A stretch of DNA of 64,000 nt from contig PIZR01000004.1 in NCBI GenBank assembly GCA_002835675.1, positions 335,381-399,380 of the forward strand, read 5' to 3'. The notes under the pieces were generated by a model. That model did no database searches. It was not told the origin of the DNA and saw only the letters and a list, made by a program, of their open reading frames with translations. How positions within the stretch are numbered: position 1 is the first letter of the stretch; each line of letters starts with the position of its first letter. Source of the stretch: Bacillus sp. BA3 (lineage in GTDB: Bacteria; Bacillota; Bacilli; Bacillales; DSM-1321). The position numbers were made by a program, and so were the translations under genes. Positions 25,059-34,903 of this stretch are shown one piece after another.

Positions 25059-25446
25059 AAGCTATACCTCCAATAATCTGCTGGATTTCCAATTCTGTCT
25101 CTCGGTGTGACGGTAGGCTAAATGAACTATGTTCGGATGATAAGGTATATAATACCATACAAGTTTTATATACAATAGTTACTAAGCATCATTTTATGAG
25201 TGAGAGATTGAACACAAGTTTATGACTGTCCACCAGATATCGGCCTTCTCATTTTTTAAGCTTATTGCATGTCGAAGGGTAAATGGGTTCATTTCCACGA
25301 ATGTTACACTTATATAATGAGATAATGCCTATACTATCTTCCTGTTTTCTGGAAAAAAGAATGAATTTATTGTGTTTTAATGGTAAATTCCTTTATAATG
25401 CGCATTAGATGATTTTTTAGCATTGAATACGAGAGGAGACTGAAAT
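25059..25446. promoter_or_regulatory. Divergent intergenic region with a likely promoter
   Basis: TTGTGT (25370-25375) and TATAAT (25394-25399) with an 18-base spacer form a plausible sigma-A promoter about 50 bases before the lipoprotein gene. The remaining 300 bases, which should also hold the promoter of the HD-GYP gene, show nothing recognisable. Confidence 0.45.
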
Positions 25447-26223
25447 ATGAAGAAACTATTGTACCCAATCATCATTGGATTATTGGCAGTTGTTCTGACG
25501 GCTTGTGGTTCGAACGATGAAGCTGATAAGAAAAATGACGAGAAAGAGACTAAAACAACTGAGAAAGAAACAGCTAAAGCAACTGAGGAACAGCAAAAAC
25601 AGATGGAAGAAATGCAGAAGAAACTAGACAAGCAAAAGGTGGATGAAAAGAAAACGGTGGCCATCGTCAATGACGAAAAAATTTTAGGTGCGGAATATAA
25701 TACCGTATTGTCCACCACACAAATGCAGATGCAGCAATTCGGACAAGACCCGACAACCAAGGAGGGAGCCAAACAAACTAAAGAGCAAACGCTCAACTCT
25801 TTAGTGGGGCAAACATTACTGCTTCAAGCAGCTGATAAAAAGGGCTACACAGCTTCCAAGGCCGAAATTGATAAACAACTTGCCGAAATCAAAAAGCAAT
25901 ATGAGAGTGAAGAGAAATTCAAGGAAGCGATGAAGCAAGCAGGCCTGAATTCGGAAACGCTGAATGCTCAGATTGCAGAGAACATCCCATATACGAAGTA
26001 CGTTGAAAAAGAGATTAAAGTGGAAGAAGCAACTGATGAAGAAATCCAAAAGTATTATGACCAGGTTGCAGAGCAAGCTAAAACAAGCGGACAGAAGGTA
26101 CAGAAACTCGAGGAAATGAAGCCGCAAATCAAGGAACAACTAGAGCAGCAAAAGAAACAAGAAAAGCTTGTGAAGCATGTGGAAGAACTTCAGAAAAATG
26201 CCAAGGTCGATATTAAGATTTAA
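25447..26223 (+). CDS. Lipoprotein with a SurA-type chaperone domain
   Basis: A 258-residue lipoprotein. The signal peptide MKKLLYPIIIGLLAVVLTAC ends in the lipobox LTAC (lipidated Cys20). A very charged, Lys/Glu-rich linker runs to about residue 65, followed by a SurA N-terminal-like region (VAIVNDEKILGAEYN, about 70-84, to the end) rich in helices. The parvulin-type prolyl isomerase domain found in PrsA and SurA is absent, so it should act as a chaperone or holdase at the outer face of the membrane rather than as an isomerase. It is a single gene with its own promoter and terminator. Confidence 0.82.
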   Translation: MKKLLYPIIIGLLAVVLTACGSNDEADKKNDEKETKTTEKETAKATEEQQKQMEEMQKKLDKQKVDEKKTVAIVNDEKILGAEYNTVLSTTQMQMQQFGQDPTTKEGAKQTKEQTLNSLVGQTLLLQAADKKGYTASKAEIDKQLAEIKKQYESEEKFKEAMKQAGLNSETLNAQIAENIPYTKYVEKEIKVEEATDEEIQKYYDQVAEQAKTSGQKVQKLEEMKPQIKEQLEQQKKQEKLVKHVEELQKNAKVDIKI

Positions 26224-26229
26224 TGATGA

Positions 26230-26262
26230 AAAGAGCTGCCAATTATGGCAGCTCTTTCTTTA
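26230..26262 (+). terminator. Terminator of the SurA-like lipoprotein gene
   Basis: AAAGAGCTGCC (26230-26240) pairs with GGCAGCTCTTT (26247-26257), followed by CTTTAT. Confidence 0.85.
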
Positions 26263-26307
26263 TGGTCTTTGGTCCGCCCACTAACACCCAAGGCGTTTCA
26301 ATTTTAT

Positions 26308-26727
26308 TTATTCACCCGTTTTAGAGAAACGTGCAATTCTTTCTCCTATTTCATCACGAACACGTTGGAAGGTAGCCCATTTTTCTTCATCTGTTCCTTC
26401 CGCTCTTGCCGGGTCATCAAAGCCCCAATGTTCACGTCTCACATGCGTTGGCGTTATTGGACATTTGTCTGCCGCATCACCACATAATGTAACGACAAAA
26501 TCGGCATTATTCAATATGTCAGGGTCGATGATATCCGATGTTTGATTGGAGATGTCCAATCCAACTTCATTCATTGCTTTTACAGCTTTTGGATTTAACC
26601 CATGGGCCTCGATTCCTGCGCTAAGCACTTGCCATTCGTTACCTAAATATTTCTTCCCCCATGCCTCTGCCATTTGGCTTCTGCAAGAGTTCCCTGTACA
26701 TAAGAAGTAAAGTGTTTTTTTAGCCAT
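26308..26727 (-). CDS. arsC: Arsenate reductase, thioredoxin-dependent
   Basis: A 139-residue arsenate reductase of the low-molecular-weight phosphatase type. The P-loop CTGNSCRS contains catalytic Cys10 (and Cys15), and the redox pair Cys82 and Cys89 is in [11 protein letters not shown], as in the Gram-positive thioredoxin-coupled enzymes. It reduces arsenate to arsenite in the cytoplasm for export by the ArsB pump encoded just upstream. Third gene of the leftward arsRBC operon, 31 bases after arsB. Confidence 0.96.
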   Translation of the reverse strand: MAKKTLYFLCTGNSCRSQMAEAWGKKYLGNEWQVLSAGIEAHGLNPKAVKAMNEVGLDISNQTSDIIDPDILNNADFVVTLCGDAADKCPITPTHVRREHWGFDDPARAEGTDEEKWATFQRVRDEIGERIARFSKTGE

Positions 26728-26758
26728 GCTGTTTCTCTCCTTTGTTTGTAGTAAGTGT

Positions 26759-28057
26759 TTAATGAATGATTTGCAGCCATATATATAAGCCGACCAATGT
26801 GATGAACAATGTTGGGATGGTTAAGATGATTCCCGTTTTAAAATAAGTTCCCCATGAGATTTTTACACCTTTTAATGAAAGGACATGCAGCCACAATAAC
26901 GTAGCCAAAGAACCGATAGGAGTGATTTTCGGGCCCAAGTCCGAACCGATGACATTTGCATAAATAAGGGCCTCCCTGATTGCGCCTGTTGTATGGGTGT
27001 CGGAAATGGCAAGGGCATCAATCATAACGGTCGGCATGTTATTCATAAGTGATGACAGAATGGCGGCGATGAAGCCCATCCCAATCGTTGCTACAAATAA
27101 TCCTTGATCGGCGGTAACTTGGATTAAATCCGTTAATACATTCGTCAAGCCAACATTTCGCAGGCTATAAACCACTACATACATACCAATTGAGAAAAAG
27201 ACGATTGCCCATGGTGCGCCTTTGATAACGGTTTTTGTGTTGACCGCTGGACTCCTTCTAGCCATCATGAGGAAGAAGATGGCTACAATGCCTGCAATGA
27301 TGGATACAGGAACCCCAATGAATTCACTGGCAAAATAACCAACCAGCAATATTCCTAATACGATCCAGGACAACCTAAACATCCTGTGGTCTTGAATGGC
27401 TTCCGCTGGTTTTTTAAGCTGTGATACATCATAATTTTTCGGTATGCTTTTACGGAAAAATATATATAAAACCAAGATGCTTGCAATAAGTGCAAAGATG
27501 TCCGGTACGATCATTCTAGAAGCAAACTCGGCAAAACCGATATTGAAAAAGTCTGCAGATACAATGTTTACAAGATTACTCACCACTAAAGGCAGTGAGG
27601 TTGTATCAGCAATGAACCCACTTGCCATGATAAAAGGGAAAATCATTTTATCACTAAATTTCAATGCCCGAACCATTGCTAATACGATTGGTGTGAGGAT
27701 AAGGGCGGCTCCGTCATTCGCAAAAAAGGCAGCCACAAGAGCACCAAGGATACTTACATAGACAAACATCCTTACTCCATTTCCCTTGGCGGCTCTCGCC
27801 ATATGCAGCGCTGCCCATTCAAAAAATCCTATCTCGTCCAAAATAAGCGAGATGATGATGATCGCGATGAAGGCGAGTGTCGCGTTCCAGACTATCGATG
27901 TCACGTCCATGACATCAGTAAAGTCCACCACTCCAACAAGTAAGGCCAAAACCGCACCGCCACAAGCTGACCATCCGATTGACAATCCCTTCGGCTGCCA
28001 GATGACGAGAATGAGTGTTAATAAAAAGATGATAACTGCCAAAATAACTGATCCCAC
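26759..28057 (-). CDS. arsB: Arsenite efflux pump ArsB
   Basis: A 432-residue membrane protein with about 12 helices, belonging to the ArsB branch of the ArsB/NhaD superfamily; [18 protein letters not shown] near residue 112 and [17 protein letters not shown] near residue 313 are typical. It exports arsenite and antimonite using the proton motive force. It lies between arsR and arsC in the same direction, 18 bases after arsR. Length is normal. Confidence 0.95.
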   Translation of the reverse strand: MGSVILAVIIFLLTLILVIWQPKGLSIGWSACGGAVLALLVGVVDFTDVMDVTSIVWNATLAFIAIIIISLILDEIGFFEWAALHMARAAKGNGVRMFVYVSILGALVAAFFANDGAALILTPIVLAMVRALKFSDKMIFPFIMASGFIADTTSLPLVVSNLVNIVSADFFNIGFAEFASRMIVPDIFALIASILVLYIFFRKSIPKNYDVSQLKKPAEAIQDHRMFRLSWIVLGILLVGYFASEFIGVPVSIIAGIVAIFFLMMARRSPAVNTKTVIKGAPWAIVFFSIGMYVVVYSLRNVGLTNVLTDLIQVTADQGLFVATIGMGFIAAILSSLMNNMPTVMIDALAISDTHTTGAIREALIYANVIGSDLGPKITPIGSLATLLWLHVLSLKGVKISWGTYFKTGIILTIPTLFITLVGLYIWLQIIH

Positions 28058-28075
28058 TGAAGTAGTACCTCCTAG

Positions 28076-28417
28076 TTAGTCACAACAAATCCGTTTTCCT
28101 TGTGCTGTTAAGTTTTCTAATTTAAAGTTTTGACTTGGCAAGTCCTTGATGACCGTCTGAATAAATGTGTAATGGGAAGAAGACGGGTTTAACGAGTAAA
28201 AAACCCATTGTCCCCTCCTCGCTTCATTCACGATCCCGCTATCTTTCAACTTTCGTAAATGCTGGCTGATAGCGGGCTGGCTCATCTCGAATAGGTCCAC
28301 AAATTCACAGACACAGCATTCATGCTCAGCCATGATCTTAATCATGGTCAAACGGGTTTTATCACCTAGTAATTTAAGAATGTTTGCCGTGGTTTCCAAA
28401 TCCAACGCTTCATTCAT
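28076..28417 (-). CDS. arsR: Arsenic-responsive repressor ArsR
   Basis: A 113-residue ArsR/SmtB repressor. The metalloid-sensing motif is ECCVCEF (Cys34, Cys35, Cys37), corresponding to ELCVCDL in classical ArsR, followed directly by the recognition helix region MSQPAISQHLRKLK. Binding of arsenite or antimonite should release it from DNA. Two similar imperfect palindromes upstream (28447-28462 and 28484-28499) are the likely operators. First gene of the arsRBC operon. Confidence 0.95.
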   Translation of the reverse strand: MNEALDLETTANILKLLGDKTRLTMIKIMAEHECCVCEFVDLFEMSQPAISQHLRKLKDSGIVNEARRGQWVFYSLNPSSSHYTFIQTVIKDLPSQNFKLENLTAQGKRICCD

Positions 28418-28446
28418 AGCTTTTCATCCCTCCTAGCACAAAGTAA

Positions 28447-28499
28447 ATAAGTATATGCTTATGTGATTATTAATCATCATTGTATAAGCATAGTCTTAT
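28447..28499. promoter_or_regulatory. Paired ArsR operators
   Basis: ATAAGTATATGCTTAT (28447-28462) and ATAAGCATAGTCTTAT (28484-28499) are two versions of one inverted repeat, 37 bases apart, immediately upstream of arsR. The form suits ArsR/SmtB dimers, one on each site. Confidence 0.65.
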
Positions 28500-28620
28500 T
28501 TAATCAAGCATTAACTATTCAGCAATAATTTTCATACTCTTCTTAAAAACGGGCTTCACAATAACTCCGAATAAAGCGATTGCAACGGCAGCCCTGAATA
28601 GTACCCGAAGAAATTATAAA

Positions 28621-28656
28621 AAGACCAGCCTGGTTTCAGACTGGTCTTCTATTTTA
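28621..28656 (-). terminator. Hairpin after the flavoprotein remnant
   Basis: AAGACCAG (28621-28628) pairs with CTGGTCTT (28641-28648). The leftward transcript then reads TTTTTATAATTT. Confidence 0.65.
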
Positions 28657-28920
28657 TTTACAACAGGAATTAATTTTTATTTCCAATCTCACTGAAACAG
28701 GACTGCCACAGCAAGAACTATTGTTTGTTTCAGTTGGAGGAATATCAGAATCGTAGGAATTAGATGCCAGATTCACACTGCAAACTCCTGTTTCAGGAAG
28801 TTGCAAGCGCACTTCTTTTGCCCCCTCGACATCCCCTGTCAGATAAGCCACCACGGAACGGAATTGTTCGTAGCCTGTTGCCAGTAAGAATGCAGGCGCT
28901 CTTCCGTATATATTTATGAG
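28654..28920 (-). pseudogene. C-terminal remnant of an arsenic-type flavoprotein gene
   Basis: An open frame that begins without a start right beside the spoVR terminator encodes RAPAFLLATGYEQFRSVVAY, then LTGDVEGAKEVRLQLPETG, and a cysteine-bearing tail (SSCCGSP, NSCCK). The pattern recalls the C-terminus of NAD(P)/FAD-dependent oxidoreductases found beside arsenic resistance genes, from memory of the family rather than a search. The N-terminal flavin-binding part is missing. It ends before a terminator hairpin and lies upstream of arsR, so an original ars locus probably had a fourth gene. Confidence 0.4.
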
Positions 28921-28931
28921 ACAAAAACAAG

Positions 28932-28957
28932 AAAACTGCCGAGTGACCGGCAGTTTT
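28932..28957 (-). terminator. Terminator of spoVR
   Basis: AAAACTGCCG (28932-28941) pairs with CGGCAGTTTT (28948-28957), followed in the leftward direction by TTTTCTTGTTTTTG. Confidence 0.85.
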
Positions 28958-28964
28958 TTCAGCT

Positions 28965-30380
28965 TTATAAATATTTCCGGTGAATACCTTTTCCATCATA
29001 GGAAAACAGGACTTCTTTTCCTTCCATGACTGATTCCATATGCACGGGGCGGCCCCAGAGCTGATAGATATATGGCATGACTTTTTCGAGATATTTCAGA
29101 TCCAGTTCAATATCTTCATACCAATGCTTTAGATAAAGTTCCCCATTGCGCATGAAGTCCCCATCATTTACTGTGATATAGGGGAAGCCGCCGTTAACCC
29201 TCATACTGACGAGTTGATCACGAACATGTTCCCATGCCTTATCGACGATTTTATAATCCTTGCCCTGCTTTTGGAATAAGTACATATCCTCCCGCATGAC
29301 CAGATCTTTCGTCAAATAATTGCGGAGAAAGGAAATATCAGATTCGATTTCCCTGACTTCGAACATCTTTTCCCGGCCAGATCCAGGCTTGACGCCCAGC
29401 CTGATCATTTCTTCGGTTGGATTATCATAGCGTTCTTCAATATCTTCAAGCACTTTCAAGCCGAGATAATAAGGATTGATACTCGTCCGTGATGGCTGAA
29501 CGACCCCTGCGTTCAGTTTCGCGAATTCAATGGCTTCCCCTGAGGATAGATCCAATTCACGGATTATGCGCTGATGCCAGTAGGATGCCCAGCCTTCGTT
29601 CATGATTTTCGTTTCCAGCTGCGGCCAGAAATACAGCATCTCTTCCCTGATCATCGTCATGATATCCCGTTGCCAATCGGTTAAATCCCTGCTGTACTGT
29701 TCTATGAAAAGCATAATATCCTTTTCAGGCCTTGGCGGGAATTTTTTTCTTTTTTTAATGTTGGATTTCTTCGGTTTATCTTTATTATCAAGGTCCCATA
29801 AATCATCATATTGTGTGGCTGTCGGTTTTATTTCCTCTTCTTCTTCCTCATCCTCCATCGTCCAGGCAAGCTTTGGTCTCATCAGCGACGGATCGATATG
29901 TTCTTCAATGGCTAAAAGTGCATCAAGGAAGGTTTCCACTTCCTTTTTGCCATGCAGGATTTCATATTCACGGATTCTTTCTGCAGTTGCCGACATACTT
30001 TCTACCATATCTCTCTTAGTATTATTGAAACGTATATTATTCTTAAAGAAATCACAATGCGCCAAAACGTGGGCAACAATCAATTTATTTTGTACAAGTG
30101 AATTGGAGTCCAGCAGAAAAGCGTAACAAGGATCAGAGTTAATGACCAGTTCATAGATCTTACTTAATCCAAAGTCGTACTGCAGCTTCATTTTATGAAA
30201 TTGCTTCCCAAAGCTCCAATGAGAAAAACGGGTAGGCATCCCATAGGCACCAAATGTATAAATGATTTCTGAAGGGCAAATTTCATAACGCATCGGGTAA
30301 AAATCCAACCCGAACCCTGTTGCTATTTCGGTAATTTCACTAATGGCATATTCCAGAGCCTTTTGCTCCGCTTCATTCAT
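28965..30380 (-). CDS. spoVR: SpoVR family protein
   Basis: A 471-residue SpoVR protein, full length. Family features include the N-terminal [34 protein letters not shown] (about residues 28-62), [12 protein letters not shown] near 108-119, and [18 protein letters not shown] around 260-277. In B. subtilis SpoVR is needed for normal spore cortex formation; its biochemical role is unclear. An acidic run ([10 protein letters not shown], about residues 176-185) lies in the linker. Single gene with its own terminator. Its presence supports a spore-forming host. Confidence 0.95.
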   Translation of the reverse strand: MNEAEQKALEYAISEITEIATGFGLDFYPMRYEICPSEIIYTFGAYGMPTRFSHWSFGKQFHKMKLQYDFGLSKIYELVINSDPCYAFLLDSNSLVQNKLIVAHVLAHCDFFKNNIRFNNTKRDMVESMSATAERIREYEILHGKKEVETFLDALLAIEEHIDPSLMRPKLAWTMEDEEEEEEIKPTATQYDDLWDLDNKDKPKKSNIKKRKKFPPRPEKDIMLFIEQYSRDLTDWQRDIMTMIREEMLYFWPQLETKIMNEGWASYWHQRIIRELDLSSGEAIEFAKLNAGVVQPSRTSINPYYLGLKVLEDIEERYDNPTEEMIRLGVKPGSGREKMFEVREIESDISFLRNYLTKDLVMREDMYLFQKQGKDYKIVDKAWEHVRDQLVSMRVNGGFPYITVNDGDFMRNGELYLKHWYEDIELDLKYLEKVMPYIYQLWGRPVHMESVMEGKEVLFSYDGKGIHRKYL

Positions 30381-30541
30381 CCGACATCCCCCTTGTCTTT
30401 CGCCTTTAAACTAATGTATGAAAAAAAGGAGGAAAAATGCCGTGATCATGAGAAAGGTCCTCGATAACAGAAAAAAACACCTCCATATAGAAGATGCCAG
30501 GCCAAAAGTTTCGTGCAGTTCTGCACTTAATCCCTTTGAAA

Positions 30542-31621
30542 TTAAAATTTCGCGAATTCCGTATTCACAGCCTCTTTTTTCGTTCTTGAACGGATCCAGG
30601 AAATGATGAGCGCTGCAATGATGACAAAACCTAAGTATCCTGTGACAGGGTATACCGTCCCAACCAATTTAATAAAGCCAACGAAACTTGCAAGGAAAGC
30701 GAGGATGCCGACTATAATCACGGATATTTTAAAGCGTTTCGTTTCGGCAGGCACCAACCTGGCGGTGAACGCATACAGCATCCCGACAGCGGTATTATAA
30801 ATCATTCCTAAAAGGATGATTGATAGGATATATCCCAACCATGGAGAAATCTGATTCGCTAAATGAAGGGTAGGCATTCCTGAGCCTTCTATGCCCTTCA
30901 AGTCGGACATCATCCCCAAATTGATCAAGAATAGCAGGATCCCTAAACCGATCCCTCCTAGAATTCCTCCCATACCAGCCTCTTTCTTATTCTTGAAGGT
31001 CCCTCCCATTACGGCTAGCATGGCTATTCCGGCAGTCATATTATATGAAACATAAAGTAATGAACCCATCATCCAATTCCCGGTTGCAGCCGTTCCTTTA
31101 CTTGAAGATGAAATGATTTGATTGAAACTTAGATCGGATGTAAAAAATGAATAACCTGAAATAATGATCATGATAACAAATAAAAACGGTGTGACGGCAC
31201 TAATGATGGACATTATTTTATTAACATTAAGTAAAAGCGTACCAATCGTGAGCACCGTCATGACGATTGCACCGACAATGCTTGGAATCCCGAATTGTTC
31301 CTCAAAAATCGTTCCGGAACCGGCAATCATGATGACTGTAACGCCAAACAAGAAAAATGTGATGATAATATCGACCACCCTGCCTATATAGCGGCCACAA
31401 ATATGATCGATGATGCTTTTATGGGAGCGTGTTTGGAGAGTGCTCCCCAGCTGGGTAACTTGCATGCCTAAAAACGCGAATAAAGCTGTCGCCACCACAA
31501 TTCCCAATACACTGTAGATTCCAAAACTCGTGAAGAACTGTAATACTTCTTGTCCTGAAGCGAAACCTGCTCCAATGATGATTCCAATATATGCTCCTGC
31601 AAGATTTATACTATTTTTCAT
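30542..31621 (-). CDS. YkvI-family membrane transporter
   Basis: A 359-residue membrane protein with about ten helices, related to B. subtilis YkvI in the amino-acid-polyamine-like superfamily (LeuT-type fold); GAYIGIIIGAGFASGQEVLQFF at the N-terminus is characteristic. The frame opens at 31663, but AAGGTGG precedes the ATG at 31621, so the shorter protein is taken. It follows the D-amino-acid conversion operon in the same direction, behind a hairpin, and could import or export an amino acid related to that pathway; this is inferred from position only. Confidence 0.82.
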   Translation of the reverse strand: MKNSINLAGAYIGIIIGAGFASGQEVLQFFTSFGIYSVLGIVVATALFAFLGMQVTQLGSTLQTRSHKSIIDHICGRYIGRVVDIIITFFLFGVTVIMIAGSGTIFEEQFGIPSIVGAIVMTVLTIGTLLLNVNKIMSIISAVTPFLFVIMIIISGYSFFTSDLSFNQIISSSSKGTAATGNWMMGSLLYVSYNMTAGIAMLAVMGGTFKNKKEAGMGGILGGIGLGILLFLINLGMMSDLKGIEGSGMPTLHLANQISPWLGYILSIILLGMIYNTAVGMLYAFTARLVPAETKRFKISVIIVGILAFLASFVGFIKLVGTVYPVTGYLGFVIIAALIISWIRSRTKKEAVNTEFAKF

Positions 31622-31711
31622 ATCAAATACCACCTTAATTATATGATTATTCTGACAATTCAAGTTAAAAGAAATATCTTCCCCTTCATCATGATCCTGT
31701 TCTTTAATAGC

Positions 31712-31760
31712 CTCCCAGCTTCAAGTTAACGGGCAGATGTCCATGAAGCCGGGAGTTCTT
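31712..31760. terminator. Terminator between the racemase operon and the ykvI-like gene
   Basis: CTCCCAGCTTCA (31712-31723) pairs with TGAAGCCGGGAG (31744-31755). The T-rich tail is better on the rightward side, but the position, just after the racemase stop, fits a leftward terminator or attenuator. Confidence 0.55.
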
Positions 31761-31772
31761 TTATTCTTACTC

Positions 31773-32885
31773 TTATTTATTAGGATATCTTTTACTATAG
31801 GAAGTGAATTCATCGATCGCAGCATAATCGACTTCATAGCCAATGCCTGCCGCCTTTGGGACGGTTATGACACCACCTTCCACTGTAACCTCTGGTTGGA
31901 TGATGTCTTTATGCCAATAATTCGCGGATGCTGCCGTATCACCAGGCATCGTGAAGTTATCAAGTGTTGTCAAAGCGATATTATGAGCACGCCCGACACC
32001 AGATTCCAACATGCCTCCACACCAAACCGGTACATTCCTTTCTTTACATAATTCATGTATTTTCATTGCTTCCGTTAAACCGCCAACCCTGCCGATCTTA
32101 ATATTAATGATTTTACAGCTTCCCAATTCAAGGGCTTTTCTTGCATCTTCGACGGAATGTATACTTTCATCCAAGCAAATCGGTGTTTTGATTTCCGCTT
32201 GTAATGTGGCATGATCGACAATATCATCTGATGACAAGGGCTGCTCGATCATCATTAAATCAAATTGATCAAGTTGTTTCAGTAATTCGATGTCTTTCAG
32301 CCGGTAAGCGGAGTTTGCATCTGCCATGATCGGAACATTGGGATAACGATTGCGTACTTCCCTGATTACATCTACATCCCATCCTGGTTGTATTTTCATT
32401 TTGATTCTTTTATACCCACCCCTCAATCCAGCTTCTATCTTCTTCAGTAATTCAGGTACCGTTTTTTGGATGCCGATGCTGATTCCAACATCGATTTTTT
32501 CCAGTTTTCCGCCTAAAGCCATACTTAATGGAATATTCTTTTCTTTCGCATATAAATCCCAGATGGCTCCCTCGATTGCCGATTTTGCCATATTATTTTT
32601 ACGAATATGCGAGAACATATCCGATACATCACGAGGATGCTCTATTTCTTTATCCAATACAAGCGGAATCAGGAAATCCTCCAGCATGGTCCAATTGGTT
32701 TTTATGGTTTCTTCGTTATACCAAGGTGCTGAAAACGCCACAGATTCAGCCCAGCCCGAAAGCCCTTCTCCATTTTTCACTTCCACAAGAATGAACTCCT
32801 TATCCACAAACGTTCCAAAGCTTGTTGTAAAGGGAGCTACCAAATCCATATTTAAATGACGTAAACGCACTTCTGTTATTTTCAT
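31773..32885 (-). CDS. N-succinylamino acid racemase (MenC/NSAR type, enolase superfamily)
   Basis: A 370-residue enolase-superfamily enzyme of the o-succinylbenzoate synthase/N-succinylamino acid racemase group. The catalytic set is visible: Lys162 and Lys164 (RIKMKI), metal ligands Asp189, Glu214 and Asp239, and Lys263 (NIKIGRVGG). In Bacillaceae such enzymes can be promiscuous; the deciding evidence here is the neighbourhood. It is co-transcribed with a GNAT acyltransferase and an M20 hydrolase, not with other men genes. This matches the pathway described in Geobacillus in which D-amino acids are succinylated, racemised and desuccinylated to L-amino acids. Thirteen bases separate it from the GNAT gene. 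Confidence 0.88.
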   Translation of the reverse strand: MKITEVRLRHLNMDLVAPFTTSFGTFVDKEFILVEVKNGEGLSGWAESVAFSAPWYNEETIKTNWTMLEDFLIPLVLDKEIEHPRDVSDMFSHIRKNNMAKSAIEGAIWDLYAKEKNIPLSMALGGKLEKIDVGISIGIQKTVPELLKKIEAGLRGGYKRIKMKIQPGWDVDVIREVRNRYPNVPIMADANSAYRLKDIELLKQLDQFDLMMIEQPLSSDDIVDHATLQAEIKTPICLDESIHSVEDARKALELGSCKIINIKIGRVGGLTEAMKIHELCKERNVPVWCGGMLESGVGRAHNIALTTLDNFTMPGDTAASANYWHKDIIQPEVTVEGGVITVPKAAGIGYEVDYAAIDEFTSYSKRYPNK

Positions 32886-32898
32886 CCCGAATCCCCTC

Positions 32899-33693
32899 TT
32901 ATTCTTTTATTTTTAATAAATAGTTTTGAATGTTTTTACCTTTTTCCCGTTCGATCCCGGCTGCAACATATCCTTTGGCAAAAAAGGCTTTGAATAATTC
33001 ACCGGTTTTTAACCGCCAATCAATCGCAAGGCGAAGATCAGCTTTTTTGATTTGTTGAATATCTGTCGGAATGGGTATGGCGATCACCTCGGCATTGGTT
33101 TCGAAATGATAATCCTTGATGTAAGGAAAGCCTTGGTCATTCATTGCTGTCGTTACGAGGTGTATGGCTTCATCAGGAAGCGGAGTCTCTTCCTTTGCTT
33201 CCTGCCGTATATTCCATTCCACCATGAATCGATCAGTGGACAGTCCTTCATTGAGGGTATCCTTCATATTTCCATAACAATCTTCCATATATGTAGAGCA
33301 AACAGCTTTTAGCTTACCGATATTCAAGTTTGCATTCACACTTTCCAATGGATCATACGTCCATGTGATCAAGTCGTAGCCTTTTTTTAGTGCTTCTTCT
33401 TTTTGTGCAAGTTTAAGTAATCTGCCGTAGCCCTTCTTTTGATGGTCCGGATGGATGGCTAACATATGTGAACAAAGATATACCCTTCCGTCTTTGAATC
33501 CCGGGAAACTATATTGAAACCCGACTAACTGGCCATTGATATAGCCGCCTAAAACAAGCCCGCCGTTTTTGACTGCCGTAATCGTCTGATGGATGGGAAC
33601 GCAATCCATACCCCATACGAGGGCTTCCAGTCGCTGCACTTCTTGTAAATCCTCTAATGTGGATAGGGATTTAACAATTAATTCATCAGTCAT
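32899..33693 (-). CDS. GNAT acyltransferase, probably D-amino acid N-succinyltransferase
   Basis: A 264-residue GNAT-family protein. The acyl-CoA binding region is [17 protein letters not shown] (about residues 79-95), preceded by the strand YLCSHM; the C-terminal hundred residues form an extra domain as in the acyltransferases paired with NSAR. By context it should transfer succinyl from succinyl-CoA to D-amino acids, the first step of the D-to-L conversion route. An ATG at 33714 is in frame, but the ATG at 33693 overlaps the M20 stop by eight bases (ATGACTGA), suggesting translational coupling, and is preferred. Confidence 0.82.
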   Translation of the reverse strand: MTDELIVKSLSTLEDLQEVQRLEALVWGMDCVPIHQTITAVKNGGLVLGGYINGQLVGFQYSFPGFKDGRVYLCSHMLAIHPDHQKKGYGRLLKLAQKEEALKKGYDLITWTYDPLESVNANLNIGKLKAVCSTYMEDCYGNMKDTLNEGLSTDRFMVEWNIRQEAKEETPLPDEAIHLVTTAMNDQGFPYIKDYHFETNAEVIAIPIPTDIQQIKKADLRLAIDWRLKTGELFKAFFAKGYVAAGIEREKGKNIQNYLLKIKE

Positions 33694-34840
33694 GTAAGTG
33701 GCCCCCATCCCCATATTTCTCGAAAGTCAGTATGATGGCTTTGGCCAGGATTTCAATTCCCGATAACAAAGCATCTTTGTTGAAAGTCATGTTCGGATGA
33801 TGGAGCCCTGGTGCCAAATCACAGCCCAATCCAAGCATCGTCGCTTTGAGTTCAGGTCTTTTCAACGTATAAAAATGAAAATCCTCTCCCCCGGTTGTAA
33901 TGACAGGAGCTACCAGATTTTTTTCCCCGAGTGTATCGGCTATCGCTTCAGACATTATTTCCTGGGCTTGATCGTTCACGGTTGCTGCAGCAACACATGT
34001 TCCCGGTTCGAGTTTCATTTCGACACCATGGACAATGGCCAAAGATTCTGCAACCTTTTCCACCTTTTTGGTGAGCTCTTCCATCACTGCATTATCCTGT
34101 GCCCTTAAATCCAAGGAAAAAGTGGCTCTCCCCGGGATGATATTGGAACTTTCGCCGCCAGCAAAAAACTGTGTCATTTTTACGGAATAAGGGATGGACG
34201 GATTGAGATGGATACCATTTAACAAAGTGATGAATGCCGCTCCTATCTCGATGGCATTTTGCCCTTGATGCGGTCTGGCTCCATGCGCATCAGTTCCCGC
34301 TATTTCACCTTTAATGAACTGAGCGGCTCCATGCACAATGGCTGGCGCCGCTTGCCCATCCTTCACTTCCTCAACCGGTCTTAAGTGCACTCCATAAAGG
34401 AAATCGACATCATCCAATACCTTTTCTTCAATCATCTTCAAGGCGCCCGTACCTTTTTCTTCGGCAGGTTGAAAAATGAACTTCAGCTTCCCTCTAGGAT
34501 GAAAGTCCATTTCCCTCAATACCAGTAATACTCCAAGTGCCAAGGTCATATGACCATCGTGTCCACACGAATGATTGGCTTGAAACGTGCCATGCACCTC
34601 CTGCCAAAGTGCATCGATATCCGATCGTAACCCGACCGTAAAATTCCCATCCCCGATTTCCCCAATCACTCCTGTACAGTCCTCGAATGTTTTCACCGTA
34701 CACTGATTCTCCGTTAAAATATTTGAAATGAAAGCTGTCGTATTCACTTCATTCCAACTCGTTTCAGGATTTGCGTGTAAATGGTCAAAAATATCGAGTA
34801 TACGCGGCCTTAATTTTTCGATAGATTGTGTGATATCCAT
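33686..34840 (-). CDS. M20 family amidohydrolase, probably N-succinyl-L-amino acid desuccinylase
   Basis: A 384-residue M20D-type metallopeptidase. Metal-binding motifs are visible: HSCGHDGHM (about residues 90-98) and QPAEE (124-128), then a dimerisation domain with GTDAHGARPHQGQNAI in the middle and TTGGEDFHFY near the C-terminus. In the NSAR pathway an enzyme of this type removes the succinyl group from the L-isomer and makes the conversion irreversible. AAGGGGGAG lies six bases before the ATG at 34840; the longer frame from 34885 lacks such a site. Second gene of the RpiR-M20-GNAT-NSAR operon. Confidence 0.86.
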   Translation of the reverse strand: MDITQSIEKLRPRILDIFDHLHANPETSWNEVNTTAFISNILTENQCTVKTFEDCTGVIGEIGDGNFTVGLRSDIDALWQEVHGTFQANHSCGHDGHMTLALGVLLVLREMDFHPRGKLKFIFQPAEEKGTGALKMIEEKVLDDVDFLYGVHLRPVEEVKDGQAAPAIVHGAAQFIKGEIAGTDAHGARPHQGQNAIEIGAAFITLLNGIHLNPSIPYSVKMTQFFAGGESSNIIPGRATFSLDLRAQDNAVMEELTKKVEKVAESLAIVHGVEMKLEPGTCVAAATVNDQAQEIMSEAIADTLGEKNLVAPVITTGGEDFHFYTLKRPELKATMLGLGCDLAPGLHHPNMTFNKDALLSGIEILAKAIILTFEKYGDGGHLHD

Positions 34841-34903
34841 TTCTGTCTCCCCCTTGTATCCCGGTTTAATCGGCTTGTTCCCCAAACTGGTGGAAGTTTT
34901 ACC

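Noticed and set aside
24964-25158. 64-codon minus-strand frame over the start of the HD-GYP gene
   Set aside because: Out-of-frame overlap with a well-supported domain protein; no family-like sequence.
29602-30126. Long plus-strand frame of 174 codons opposite spoVR
   Set aside because: Serine/leucine-rich antisense shadow of a highly conserved gene, without a ribosome binding site.
30418-30606. 62-codon plus-strand frame between spoVR and the ykvI-like gene
   Set aside because: Runs into the antisense of the ykvI-like gene and has no start signal or recognisable sequence.
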